Positions 5,381 through 5,403 of a stretch of 5,403 nucleotides of DNA are shown in pieces (within the stretch, counting starts at the first letter, position 1; each line of letters starts with the position of its first letter). Made by a program: the position numbers and the translations under genes. The notes under the pieces were generated by a model. That model was not told the origin of the DNA, did not search any database, and saw only the letters and a list, made by a program, of their open reading frames with translations. This stretch comes from Planctomycetota bacterium (GTDB lineage: Bacteria; Planctomycetota; B129-G9): assembly GCA_003644325.1 (NCBI GenBank), contig QNCA01000130.1, positions 1-5,403 of the forward strand, given 5' to 3'.

Positions 5381-5403
5381 GTAAGGTGTTGTGAAACAGC
5401 AGA

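Overview
This is a GC-rich bacterial chromosome fragment with three metabolic or repair genes. Non-coding DNA accounts for about 810 of 5403 bases, and much of it is palindromic repeats. No gene here fixes the taxonomy. High GC, frequent ATA isoleucine codons, a bacterial-type pyruvate phosphate dikinase and a Thermotoga-like endonuclease V fit an uncultivated, possibly anaerobic, bacterial lineage. A planctomycete or a candidate phylum is only a guess.

Layout: (1) 1-2001, minus strand: the first 667 residues of pyruvate, phosphate dikinase (ppdK), cut by the window edge. (2) 2002-2427: a divergent intergenic region. It holds a near-consensus minus-strand promoter (2211-2239) for ppdK, a roughly 200-base ppdK leader filled by a large palindromic repeat (2055-2178), a lone 13-bp palindrome (2340-2352), and a plausible plus-strand promoter (2366-2394) for the next gene. 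(3) 2428-3135, plus: endonuclease V (nfi), with a TTG start fixed by homology and a Shine-Dalgarno site. Its last codons and stop lie inside a second palindromic repeat (3106-3206). (4) 3235-5118, plus: a complete glutamine-dependent asparagine synthetase (asnB). (5) 5119-5403: an 80-bp miniature inverted-repeat element with perfect 17-bp ends and a perfect 8-bp target duplication, an extended -10 promoter reading out of the window, and a third palindromic repeat.

The unifying feature is a family of GGTGACTGTCACC palindromes. Three times they occur as head-to-head pairs around a variable hairpin. One half of each pair carries GTAG just 5' of the palindrome and the other half carries GTAA. That is the architecture of REP/BIME elements mobilised by REP-associated Y1 tyrosine transposases (RAYTs); no such transposase is in the window. 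The repeats sit in the ppdK leader, across the 3' end of nfi and the whole nfi-asnB gap, and downstream of asnB, so they could shape mRNA ends and stability.

The three genes do not form one pathway. PPDK interconverts pyruvate and phosphoenolpyruvate, endonuclease V repairs deaminated adenine, and AsnB makes asparagine or amidates a related substrate. I see no new multi-gene system. The novelty lies in the repeat biology.
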